NCBI GenBank assembly: GCA_030054245.1
Contig: JASGCH010000115.1
Coordinates: forward strand, 1-5,254
Direction of reading: 5' to 3'
Source: Gammaproteobacteria bacterium
Lineage (GTDB): Bacteria; Pseudomonadota; Gammaproteobacteria; Burkholderiales; Burkholderiaceae_C
Length of the DNA stretch: 5,254 bases
Part shown: one piece after another, positions 1 through 5,119 of the stretch
Position numbering within the stretch: position 1 is the first letter of the stretch
Layout of the letters: each line of letters starts with the position of its first letter
The notes under the pieces: generated by a model
Told to the model about the DNA's origin: nothing
The model's input: only the letters and a program-made list of their open reading frames with translations
Databases searched by the model: none
Position numbers and translations under genes: made by a program

Positions 1-1
1 C

Positions 2-844
2 CATCCAGACCTTGGGCGCCGTATCGCGCAACTGTGCGACATTTATGTCAACGACGCGTTTGCCACCGCCCATAGAAAAGAAGCGACTACCTACGGGGTG
101 GCTGAGTACGCCCCCATAGCCTGTGCTGGTCCTTTATTAAGCGCCGAATACGAAGCCATAAGTTTGGCTTTAGAAGCCCCCGCCAAGCCTTTGCTGGCTA
201 TTGTAGGAGGAGCCAAAGTATCCAGCAAGCTCGCCATCCTAGAAAATATGGCTGATAAAGTCGATGGCTTGATTGTCGGTGGAGGTATTGCCAATACTTT
301 TTTATTGGCAAAGGGTTACCGAGTAGGTAAGAGTTTGGTGCAAGCTGAAATGGTGCCTATTGCCGAGCGGATTATTCAAAAATTAAAAGCTAAAAACGCC
401 ACCCTTTTACTCCCCATCGATGCGGTTGTCAGTACCGAGTTTTCGGCACACGGCAATCAGCGTCTAGTTGATATCGCTGAAGTAGCTGAAAATGAAATGA
501 TTTTGGACCTAGGTCCAAAATCATCAGCGGCTTTAGATGCGTATATCGGCCACGCCAAGACCATCATTTGGAATGGACCCGTAGGGGTATTTGAATGGCC
601 AGCGTATGCTTGGGGCACTCAGCGTTTAGCACAAGCTTTGGCTTGCGCCCAACAAGCTTATACCTTAGCTGGAGGCGGGGAAACCCTAGCCGCCATCCAG
701 CAAAATCGAATCGCTGATAAGCTGAGTTATATTTCCACAGCCGGAGGTGCGTTTTTAGAAATGTTAGAAGGAAAAATGTTACCCGCGGTGGAAATTTTGC
801 ACCAGCGCTACTTGGGCCAAAACGACATTTTTGGAAATCAATAA
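2..844 (+). CDS. pgk: Phosphoglycerate kinase, C-terminal part (cut by window start)
   Basis: Cytosolic glycolytic/gluconeogenic enzyme that transfers phosphate between 1,3-bisphosphoglycerate and ADP. The frame is open from base 2, and 280 residues are visible of a family usually near 390, so about 110 N-terminal residues lie outside. In order one sees YVNDAFATAHR (visible residues 15-25), the end of the N-domain active-site region; GGAKVSSK, the start of the nucleotide-binding C domain; GLIVGGGIANTFL; NGPVGVFE; the glycine-rich AGGGETLAAI; and the closing STAGGAFLEMLEGK helix region. A GTG at 98 is internal, because PGK motifs continue upstream of it in frame, so it is not the start. Small deviations are GGGET where GGGDT/S is common and STAGGA where STGGGA is common; both are mild and the protein looks intact. 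Its stop overlaps the mogA start. Identity is near certain. Confidence 0.97.
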   Translation, partial: HPDLGRRIAQLCDIYVNDAFATAHRKEATTYGVAEYAPIACAGPLLSAEYEAISLALEAPAKPLLAIVGGAKVSSKLAILENMADKVDGLIVGGGIANTFLLAKGYRVGKSLVQAEMVPIAERIIQKLKAKNATLLLPIDAVVSTEFSAHGNQRLVDIAEVAENEMILDLGPKSSAALDAYIGHAKTIIWNGPVGVFEWPAYAWGTQRLAQALACAQQAYTLAGGGETLAAIQQNRIADKLSYISTAGGAFLEMLEGKMLPAVEILHQRYLGQNDIFGNQ

Positions 845-1404
845 TGACCATGCTACAACCTATCACCATAGGATTAATTTCCATCAGCGACCGTGCCGCA
901 AGGGGGGTTTATGCTGATTTAGGCTTACCCGCACTGAAGGATTGGCTGGTTCAAGCTGTTTGCAACCCGATTCAATTTGTGGAACGCTTAATTCCGGATG
1001 AAGAACGCCAAATTGTCGCGACCTTAACCGATCTTTGTAACCATCCTTGTCCTTTGGTGTTAACCACAGGCGGGACCGGACCAGCTAAAAGAGATGTTAC
1101 TTCACAAGCCACTCTGGCGGTGGCCGATAAAGTGTTACCCGGTTTTGGTGAGCAAATGCGTAGAATAAGTTTACATTTTGTGCCTACGGCGATCTTATCT
1201 TGCCAAGTAGCAGTGATTCGGCAACAATCTTTAATCGTCAATTTACCGGGACAACCCAAGTCCATTGCGCAAATTTTAGGTGGCTTACCTGCAGAAGGAA
1301 TCAGTGGTATTTTTGCCGCAATTCCCTATTGTATAGATTTAATCGAAGGACCTTATATTGAAACTCGCTCAGAAGTTTGTCAGGCGTTTCGTCCTAAAAA
1401 ATAA
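844..1404 (+). CDS. mogA: Molybdopterin adenylyltransferase MogA
   Basis: Cytosolic enzyme of molybdenum cofactor synthesis. It adenylylates molybdopterin with ATP, giving the intermediate into which MoeA inserts molybdate. The 186-residue protein is close to the E. coli length (about 195) and matches it in order: GLISISDRAARGVY at 10-23, LIPDE at 49-53 with D52, TTGGTGPAKRDVT at 74-86 with D84, GFGEQMRRISLHFVP at 100-114, and NLPGQPKS at 133-140. The two aspartates correspond to the family's catalytic pair as I recall it. The ATG at 844 overlaps the pgk stop (TAATG), and a weak GGA lies 8 nt upstream. A second in-frame ATG at 850 is possible but worse placed. Coupling to pgk is probably just convenience of transcription, since the pathways are unrelated. 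No clear terminator follows the stop. Confidence 0.96.
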   Translation: MTMLQPITIGLISISDRAARGVYADLGLPALKDWLVQAVCNPIQFVERLIPDEERQIVATLTDLCNHPCPLVLTTGGTGPAKRDVTSQATLAVADKVLPGFGEQMRRISLHFVPTAILSCQVAVIRQQSLIVNLPGQPKSIAQILGGLPAEGISGIFAAIPYCIDLIEGPYIETRSEVCQAFRPKK

Positions 1405-1553
1405 AAGCACCGCCTCTGCCAAATCTTTATAGAAGCCTAAGCACCCACGATAAATCTCGGAAAACAATGATTTTCACAAGCAACCCACCAAGCACCTGTG
1501 GAAAAGTGATTGACCAAGTGCCGATGACCGCAGGTCTCGACACCTCTAAAGAA

Positions 1554-1585
1554 AGGCTGTGGCACAACCGGTTGTGCCACAGCCT
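1554..1585. repeat. Perfect 32-bp palindrome
   Basis: Both 16-base halves are exact reverse complements, with no spacer (left half AGGCTGTGGCACAACC, centre CCGG). As RNA it can fold into a 14-bp stem with a CCGG tetraloop. On the minus strand the stem is followed by TTTCTTTA, so it could end minus-strand transcripts. On the plus strand no T-tract follows, so it is not a standard terminator for mogA. The core TGGCACAACCGG recurs near 4158. Confidence 0.9.
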
Positions 1586-1634
1586 CTGTATGGAAATAGG
1601 CAAGCGGTTGAGGAGTCTAGGCAACACCGCCAAT

Positions 1635-1664
1635 CGCCATTTTTCGCTGTTGTTGGGTTATAAT
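1635..1664 (+). promoter_or_regulatory. Candidate promoter of pmbA-aroG
   Basis: A consensus -10 (TATAAT, 1659-1664) predicts a start near 1671, 23 nt before the pmbA ATG. No good TTGACA lies at 16-18 bp; the -35 zone reads CGCCAT/CCATTT. The same AATCGCCATTTT block precedes the TATAAT upstream of mutT at almost the same distance. The short leader carries no recognisable Shine-Dalgarno sequence. Confidence 0.45.
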
Positions 1665-1693
1665 AGCGGCTTAGTCCCCATACCGCTTATTTT

Positions 1694-3088
1694 ATGTCCC
1701 ATAGTTCTGATAATGACCCGGCTCTAACTGGATTTGACTACCAATCGTCTGACTTTGCCGAATTTACGCATCAATGCCTACAAATTGCTAAAAAGCTAGG
1801 GGCTAGCGATGCGGCGGCGGAAATTGCCGAAAGCAATGGTTTATCGGTTACCGTACGCAAAGGAAAACTAGAAACCGTCAAAAAAAACAAAGATAAATCC
1901 CTAGGTATTACGGTTTATTTGAATAAACGCATGGGCCACGCCAGCACCAATGATTTCTCCTTGGAGGCCATGGAAACCACCGTGAAAGCGGCGTACGACA
2001 TCGCCAAATATACCGCCGAAGACCAAGAGAACGGTTTGCCTGAAGCCAGCGACATAGTAACTCATTGCCCTGATCTAGACTTGTTTCACGATTGGTCCAT
2101 TGATGCCCCTCAAGCCACAGAAATTGCTCTACAGTGTGAGCAATCCGCATTTGCTGTGAGCAACCAAATTACCAATAGCGATGGGGCAGGTGTGGACATT
2201 GGACACAGTCATTTTTTTTCGGCACATACCCATGGTTTATCGCGTGGTTATGCCACTTCCAGACACAGTATTTGGACCTCAGTCATCGCCGGTACTGGCG
2301 AGCAAATGCAGGCAGATTATTGGCACGATTCCATGGTTTGTCCGGCAGATTTAATGCCCGCCCAAGACATCGGTCAAAAGGCCGCCCAGCGAGCGATTAG
2401 CCGCCTAAATAGTAAAAAAATTTCATCCAGAACTTGCCGAGTATTATTTGAAAATCAGTTAGGTGCAGGCATTATTGGACATTTTGTTCAAGCTGTCAGT
2501 GGGCATGCTTTGTATAAGAAAAACAGTTTTTTGGTTGATTCCTTACATAAACCTATTTTTTCCAATCATATTCAGCTATTTGAAGATCCTTTTGTGATGC
2601 GTGGTAAAGCCAGCGTGCCATTTGATTCAGAAGGTGTAGTGCCCAAAGCCCGGTGGGTTGTTCAGAATGGCCGGGTACAAGCCTATTTTTTGAATACTTA
2701 CACCGCCAAAAAGCTCAGCAAACAAACCAACACGCCTTTTAAAAGTACAGCCAATGCTGGCGGTGCTCACAATTTATTTTTAACTTCTAGCCAAACCCAA
2801 ACTGGAGATGACTTAGCCGAAATGTTAAAAAAATTAGACACAGGCTTGTATATTGTTGAAGTGATGGGTTTTGGCGTCAATTACACCACAGGAGATTATT
2901 CTCGAGGGGCGAGTGGGTTTTGGGTAGAAAACGGACAAATTGCTTACCCGGTGGCAGAAATTACCATAGCGAGCACCTTACAAAATATGTTTGCCCAAAT
3001 TCTGGCAGTAGGTAGTGACGCTTATACTTACGGAGGAAAAACCAGTGGTTCTATTCTCTTTCAAGAAATGCAAGTAGCTGGCACATAA
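1694..3088 (+). CDS. pmbA: PmbA/TldE, TldD-partner metalloprotease-family subunit
   Basis: Cytosolic subunit of the TldD/TldE heterodimeric peptidase, known in enterobacteria for maturing microcin B17 and degrading the CcdA antitoxin. The catalytic metal site is on TldD, so the lack of an HExxxH motif here is expected. The 464 residues compare with 450 in E. coli. Matching landmarks are GITVYLNKRMGHAST near residue 71, a DLDLFHDW segment, the TNSDGAGVD region, ATSRHS, FDSEG, ANAGGAHN, and the strongly conserved tail TGDYSRGASGFWVENGQI followed by YPVAEITIA. The ATG at 1694 gives an N-terminus about 14 residues longer than E. coli's, with no clear ribosome site, so a slightly later start cannot be excluded. 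It has its own candidate promoter, and its stop overlaps the aroG start. TldD is not in the window. Confidence 0.96.
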   Translation: MSHSSDNDPALTGFDYQSSDFAEFTHQCLQIAKKLGASDAAAEIAESNGLSVTVRKGKLETVKKNKDKSLGITVYLNKRMGHASTNDFSLEAMETTVKAAYDIAKYTAEDQENGLPEASDIVTHCPDLDLFHDWSIDAPQATEIALQCEQSAFAVSNQITNSDGAGVDIGHSHFFSAHTHGLSRGYATSRHSIWTSVIAGTGEQMQADYWHDSMVCPADLMPAQDIGQKAAQRAISRLNSKKISSRTCRVLFENQLGAGIIGHFVQAVSGHALYKKNSFLVDSLHKPIFSNHIQLFEDPFVMRGKASVPFDSEGVVPKARWVVQNGRVQAYFLNTYTAKKLSKQTNTPFKSTANAGGAHNLFLTSSQTQTGDDLAEMLKKLDTGLYIVEVMGFGVNYTTGDYSRGASGFWVENGQIAYPVAEITIASTLQNMFAQILAVGSDAYTYGGKTSGSILFQEMQVAGT

Positions 3089-4146
3089 TGGATATAATGG
3101 ACATACAAGATACTCACATTGCCTCCATTCGGCCACTCATTTCTCCAGCTTGGCTGTTAGAACGCCTGCCACTCCCAGCCAGTAGTCGCCATTTCCTCGA
3201 ACAATCGCGCCAAGAAATTTCCGCGATTTTAGATAAAACCAACGATCGTCTATTGGTGGTGGTTGGACCGTGTTCCATACATCATCACCACCAAGCCTTG
3301 GAATATGCCCAACGCCTTCAAGAAGTTAGGCAGTTATGGCAACAAGATTTGTGTATTATTATGCGTTGTTATTTTGAAAAACCACGGACCACTTTGGGGT
3401 GGAAGGGTTATATCAACGATCCCAATATAGACGGTTCGTGCGCTATCAACGAGGGCTTGGAAAAAGCCAGAACCTTGTTGCTGGCTATTTTAGAGCACCA
3501 AGTCCCCATAGCTACTGAATATTTGGACTTACAAACTCCCCAATATATCAGCGACTTAATCTCTTGGTGTGCGATTGGTGCCCGCACGGTTGAAAGCCCT
3601 ATCCATCGTCAATTGGTTAGCGGATTATCTTGTCCAGTGGGACTAAAAAACACCACCCACGGTGATGTTACCATTGCCGCCCAAGCCGTTTTATCTGCAC
3701 AATCTTCGCATTCATTTATTGGTTTGACTCCTTGGGGAACCGCCGCTATTTACACGACCAGAGGCAATCCCCATACCCATATCGTCTTGCGTGGTGGTAA
3801 AACCCCCAATTATTCTGCCACTTCTATCGCCCAAGCAGAAACTATACTAGCCAACTTAAACCTTCCGCCACGCTTGATGATCGATGCTTCGCATGGCAAT
3901 AGCCAGAAAAAGCATTTACAACAAATTACCGTCACCCACGATCTAGCCCAGCAAATTACCCAAGGCAATAAAAACATCATTGGCATTATGCTGGAAAGTC
4001 ATCTACATGAAGGACAACAAGAACCCAAACCTATCCATGAGTTATTGCATGGTATTTCGATTACCGATGCCTGTTTAAGCTGGGAACAAACCTTCCCTTT
4101 GTTTGAAATTTTAGCCAAAGCAGTGCAGGCTAGACGAAAAGAATAG
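3088..4146 (+). CDS. aroG: 3-deoxy-7-phosphoheptulonate (DAHP) synthase, class I-alpha
   Basis: First step of the shikimate pathway: condenses phosphoenolpyruvate with erythrose 4-phosphate to DAHP, the commitment to aromatic amino acids. At 352 residues it runs with E. coli AroG (350) at a constant offset of one. The metal ligands are C62, H269, E303 and D327. Substrate-binding residues R93, K98, R166, K187 and R235 are present in FEKPRTT, GART, LKN and LRGGK. The inhibitor-site zone (LQTPQY 148-153, S181, F210) resembles the AroG/AroH type more than AroF, so feedback inhibition is likely, but the effector cannot be fixed by eye. Oddities are a run of four histidines (65-68) where SIHD is usual, and KNTTHG (187-192) for the usual KNGTDG. 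The start overlaps the pmbA stop (TAATG); ATG 3097 is an alternative. No T-tract terminator follows the stop. Confidence 0.95.
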   Translation: MDIMDIQDTHIASIRPLISPAWLLERLPLPASSRHFLEQSRQEISAILDKTNDRLLVVVGPCSIHHHHQALEYAQRLQEVRQLWQQDLCIIMRCYFEKPRTTLGWKGYINDPNIDGSCAINEGLEKARTLLLAILEHQVPIATEYLDLQTPQYISDLISWCAIGARTVESPIHRQLVSGLSCPVGLKNTTHGDVTIAAQAVLSAQSSHSFIGLTPWGTAAIYTTRGNPHTHIVLRGGKTPNYSATSIAQAETILANLNLPPRLMIDASHGNSQKKHLQQITVTHDLAQQITQGNKNIIGIMLESHLHEGQQEPKPIHELLHGISITDACLSWEQTFPLFEILAKAVQARRKE

Positions 4147-4352
4147 GACCAAGACCTTGGCACAACCGGCTACACTGCCAAATGACAAGACGGTGGCACC
4201 ATCGGCTGGCGCCGCTCGGCGAGCTGTCATAATGACAAGGCTTGAGTTGCGCGCAACCAGTGGAATTTACTCGGATGATCATTCGCTGGTGAGCATCACA
4301 TAACGCAGTAATTTGACAGTGTAGCCGCGACACCAGCCGATGGTGCCACCGT
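4147..4352. other. Repeat-dense intergenic region after aroG
   Basis: No protein gene is supportable here; a minus-strand open frame over 4130-4333 lies entirely inside the inverted-repeat area and resembles no family I know. The stretch is a mosaic of direct repeats (4150-4171 and 4186-4207), inverted repeats (4187-4209 with 4333-4355, and 4167-4186 with 4308-4327) and several short back-to-back palindromes. It could be a small non-autonomous repeat element or a cluster of dispersed palindromic repeats. Confidence 0.7.
4150..4207 (+). repeat. Imperfect 22-bp direct repeat, 36-bp period
   Basis: Copies at 4150-4171 and 4186-4207 match at 18 of 22 positions, both starting CAAGAC and ending CGGCT around the shared block TGGCAC. 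A shorter third copy (AATGACAAGRC) appears at 4231-4241, matching 4181-4191. The first copy also sits in its own hairpin, TTGGCA (4157-4162) pairing with TGCCAA (4176-4181). Confidence 0.75.
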
Positions 4353-4355
4353 CTT
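4187..4355. repeat. Element-like 169-bp unit with 23-bp perfect terminal inverted repeats
   Basis: Bases 4187-4209 (starting AAGACGGTGGCACC) are exactly the reverse complement of 4333-4355. A second inverted pair, 18 of 20 matching, joins 4167-4186, just outside the left arm, with 4308-4327, just inside the right arm. It is therefore rearranged rather than nested. No convincing target-site duplication flanks the arms (only AC on each side). No transposase is encoded. It may be a MITE-like remnant or a clustered intergenic repeat. Confidence 0.65.
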
Positions 4356-4380
4356 ACAGTCTTTATTTTTGGTTTATAAT
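4353..4380 (+). promoter_or_regulatory. Sigma-70-type promoter upstream of tRNA-Leu
   Basis: The -35 is CTTACA (4353-4358, four of six matches to TTGACA), the spacer is 16 bp, and the -10 is a perfect TATAAT (4375-4380). The predicted start is near 4387. The right arm of the 23-bp inverted repeat overlaps the first three bases of the -35. It reads towards the tRNA gene, 107 bp further on. Confidence 0.7.
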
Positions 4381-4386
4381 AGAGCA

Positions 4387-4441
4387 GACAGAGACTTTTG
4401 TACCCTCGGTTTCATCGAGGAATGATACGGAAGTTTTTTTT
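4387..4441 (+). ncRNA. Candidate short RNA / attenuated leader upstream of tRNA-Leu
   Basis: Transcription from the TATAAT promoter would start near 4387 and meet a hairpin plus eight Ts ending at 4441, giving an RNA of about 55 nt. I recognise no known small-RNA family. It may be an independent small RNA, or a terminated leader that limits tRNA-Leu expression. The boundaries are predicted only from the promoter and T-tract. Confidence 0.35.
4395..4441 (+). terminator. Intrinsic terminator or attenuator before tRNA-Leu
   Basis: The outer stem CTTTTGTA (4395-4402) pairs with TACGGAAG (4426-4433), including two G-U pairs. After an asymmetric internal loop (C against AATGA), CCTCG (4404-4408) pairs with CGAGG (4416-4420) around a 7-nt loop. 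A run of eight T (4434-4441) follows at once. The outer stem is AU/GU-rich, so termination may be incomplete, which would allow read-through to the tRNA. Confidence 0.55.
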
Positions 4442-4449
4442 CGATAACC

Positions 4450-4479
4450 CACTCCATGGGGTCATTACCTCTTGGAGTG
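4450..4479 (+). other. Strong hairpin in the tRNA-Leu leader
   Basis: CACTCCA (4450-4456) pairs with TGGAGTG (4473-4479). After one T-T mismatch, GGGGT (4458-4462) pairs with ACCTC (4467-4471, one G-U) around a CATT tetraloop. It ends 14 nt before the mature tRNA 5' end and is not followed by Ts. It could be a processing or stability element in the precursor. Confidence 0.6.
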
Positions 4480-4493
4480 CTGGCTAAGGACAA

Positions 4494-4582
4494 GCGCGGG
4501 TGGCGAAATTGGTAGACGCACCAGGTTTAGGTCCTGACGGTATTTAAACACCGTGGGGGTTCGAGTCCCCCCCCGCGCACCA
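4494..4582 (+). tRNA. leuW-like tRNA-Leu(UAG): tRNA-Leu (anticodon UAG)
   Basis: An 89-nt class II tRNA that decodes CUN leucine codons. The acceptor stem GCGCGGG (4494-4500) pairs perfectly with CCCGCGC (4572-4578), followed by A and an encoded CCA (4580-4582). The D arm is GCG-AAATTGGTAGA-CGC. The anticodon loop TTTAGGT (4526-4532) carries TAG at 4528-4530. The long variable arm pairs ACGGT (4537-4541) with ACCGT (4550-4554). The T arm is GGGGG-TTCGAGT-CCCCC. The top anticodon-stem pair is C-A unless A4537 is given to the variable arm. No duplication of the 3' end is seen in the window, so there is no sign of an integrated element. Confidence 0.97.
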
Positions 4583-4599
4583 TTCCACAGCCCACAAAC

Positions 4600-4621
4600 G
4601 AGCCCCTTTAGAGCCCCTTTA
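4600..4621. repeat. Tandem 11-bp direct repeat
   Basis: GAGCCCCTTTA occurs twice head to tail (4600-4610 and 4611-4621). The second copy overlaps the mutT stop codon (TTA on this strand, 4619-4621), as expected from a slippage duplication just beyond the gene end. Confidence 0.85.
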
Positions 4622-5077
4622 ACGCTCGGCATAAAATGGGCTCATGGCGAAATCCACCAACATAAGCTGGGTAGCTGGTAAAATAGGCGCTAAATCAGGC
4701 GGGCACCTCTGCCAACTGCCGAGTTGAGACTCACACATCTGCACCTCACCCAGCCAACTCTTGACCAAACCATACCTGAGTATAATCTTGGCGTGTGGAT
4801 AAGCCACCACCTGTTCATACATCCATTGTAAATGTTCTGCTTGTACGCCAATCTCTTCCTTGAGTTCGCGCCTAAGAGCCGCATCCCAAGTCTCTTTGGC
4901 TTCGATTTTGCCGCCGGGAAACTCCCAGTACCCAGCGTAAACTTTTCCAGCGGGTCGTTGGGTTAATAAAATTCTTTGATCTGGGTCGATAAGCACACCA
5001 GCCACCACCTGAATAGATAAGTAAGGGTGATTTCTGGGTATATGGACATCCACATCAACGCTAGGTAATGTTATCAT
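4619..5077 (-). CDS. mutT: 8-oxo-dGTP diphosphatase, Nudix family (MutT)
   Basis: Hydrolyses oxidised dGTP to the monophosphate, keeping 8-oxoguanine out of DNA. The 152-residue protein has a perfect Nudix box (GX5EX7REUXEEXGU): G56, E62, R70-E71-L72, E74-E75 and G77-V78, preceded by AGYWEFPGGK, the usual MutT lead-in. The N-terminus carries about 20 residues before the first core strand (VVAGVLI), more than E. coli MutT. There is no Shine-Dalgarno sequence, and a TATAAT sits only 3 nt upstream of the chosen ATG, so the start is uncertain; GTG at codon 9 is the only later candidate I see before the core. It lies 42 bp downstream of the probable ATPase gene on the same strand and may share its transcript. 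Its end faces the tRNA gene, with no terminator seen between. Confidence 0.93.
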   Translation of the reverse strand: MITLPSVDVDVHIPRNHPYLSIQVVAGVLIDPDQRILLTQRPAGKVYAGYWEFPGGKIEAKETWDAALRRELKEEIGVQAEHLQWMYEQVVAYPHAKIILRYGLVKSWLGEVQMCESQLGSWQRCPPDLAPILPATQLMLVDFAMSPFYAER

Positions 5078-5080
5078 GTA

Positions 5081-5112
5081 ATTATAAGTTACTACCGCAG
5101 AAAATGGCGATT
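5081..5112 (-). promoter_or_regulatory. Candidate promoter upstream of mutT
   Basis: On the minus strand AATCGCCATTTT (5112-5101) is followed 26 bases after its start by TATAAT (5086-5081). The same 12-mer lies 27 bases before the start of the pmbA -10. The predicted start near 5074 falls just inside the annotated mutT ATG, which fits either a leaderless transcript or a coincidental TATAAT. Confidence 0.35.
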
Positions 5113-5119
5113 TAGCGCT

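Larger units (their letters stand above)
1405..1693. other. Intergenic gap between mogA and pmbA
   Basis: This 289-bp stretch has no convincing gene. It contains a perfect palindrome (1554-1585) and a candidate promoter for pmbA (TATAAT at 1659-1664). Open frames exist on both strands, but each runs through the palindrome. They give mirror-like peptides (both read RLWHNRLCHSL) and resemble no family I know, so I treat them as by-products of the inverted repeat. I see no T-tract terminator for the pgk-mogA unit on the plus strand. Confidence 0.7.

Noticed and set aside
98..844. GTG at 98 as the true start of a short PGK-like protein.
   Set aside because: Conserved PGK residues (YVNDAFATAHR) are encoded in frame upstream of it, so the gene is simply cut by the window edge.
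1427..1727. Open frames on both strands across the mogA-pmbA gap.
   Set aside because: Their shared RLWHNRLCHSL segment is a mirror effect of the perfect palindrome. There is no ribosome site and no family resemblance, and the plus-strand frame runs into pmbA.
4150..4241. Possible CRISPR array because of the 36-bp period.
   Set aside because: Only two imperfect full copies exist, spacers are far too short (14 bp), and there are no cas genes.
4130..4333. Minus-strand 67-codon frame after aroG.
   Set aside because: It lies wholly in the repeat mosaic, overlaps the aroG end, and has no recognisable domain or ribosome site.
4422..4487. A 21-codon frame with three Phe codons in the tRNA leader, reminiscent of a Phe attenuator leader peptide downstream of a DAHP synthase.
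   Set aside because: The GAGGA touches the ATG, leaving no room for ribosome binding. The Phe run is simply the T8 tract, and the next plus-strand gene is a tRNA, not an aromatic gene.
4494..4621. tRNA-Leu 3' end as an integration site with the 11-bp tandem repeat as an attachment scar.
   Set aside because: The repeat does not match the tRNA 3' end, and no integrase or mobile genes are present; slippage duplication explains it better.
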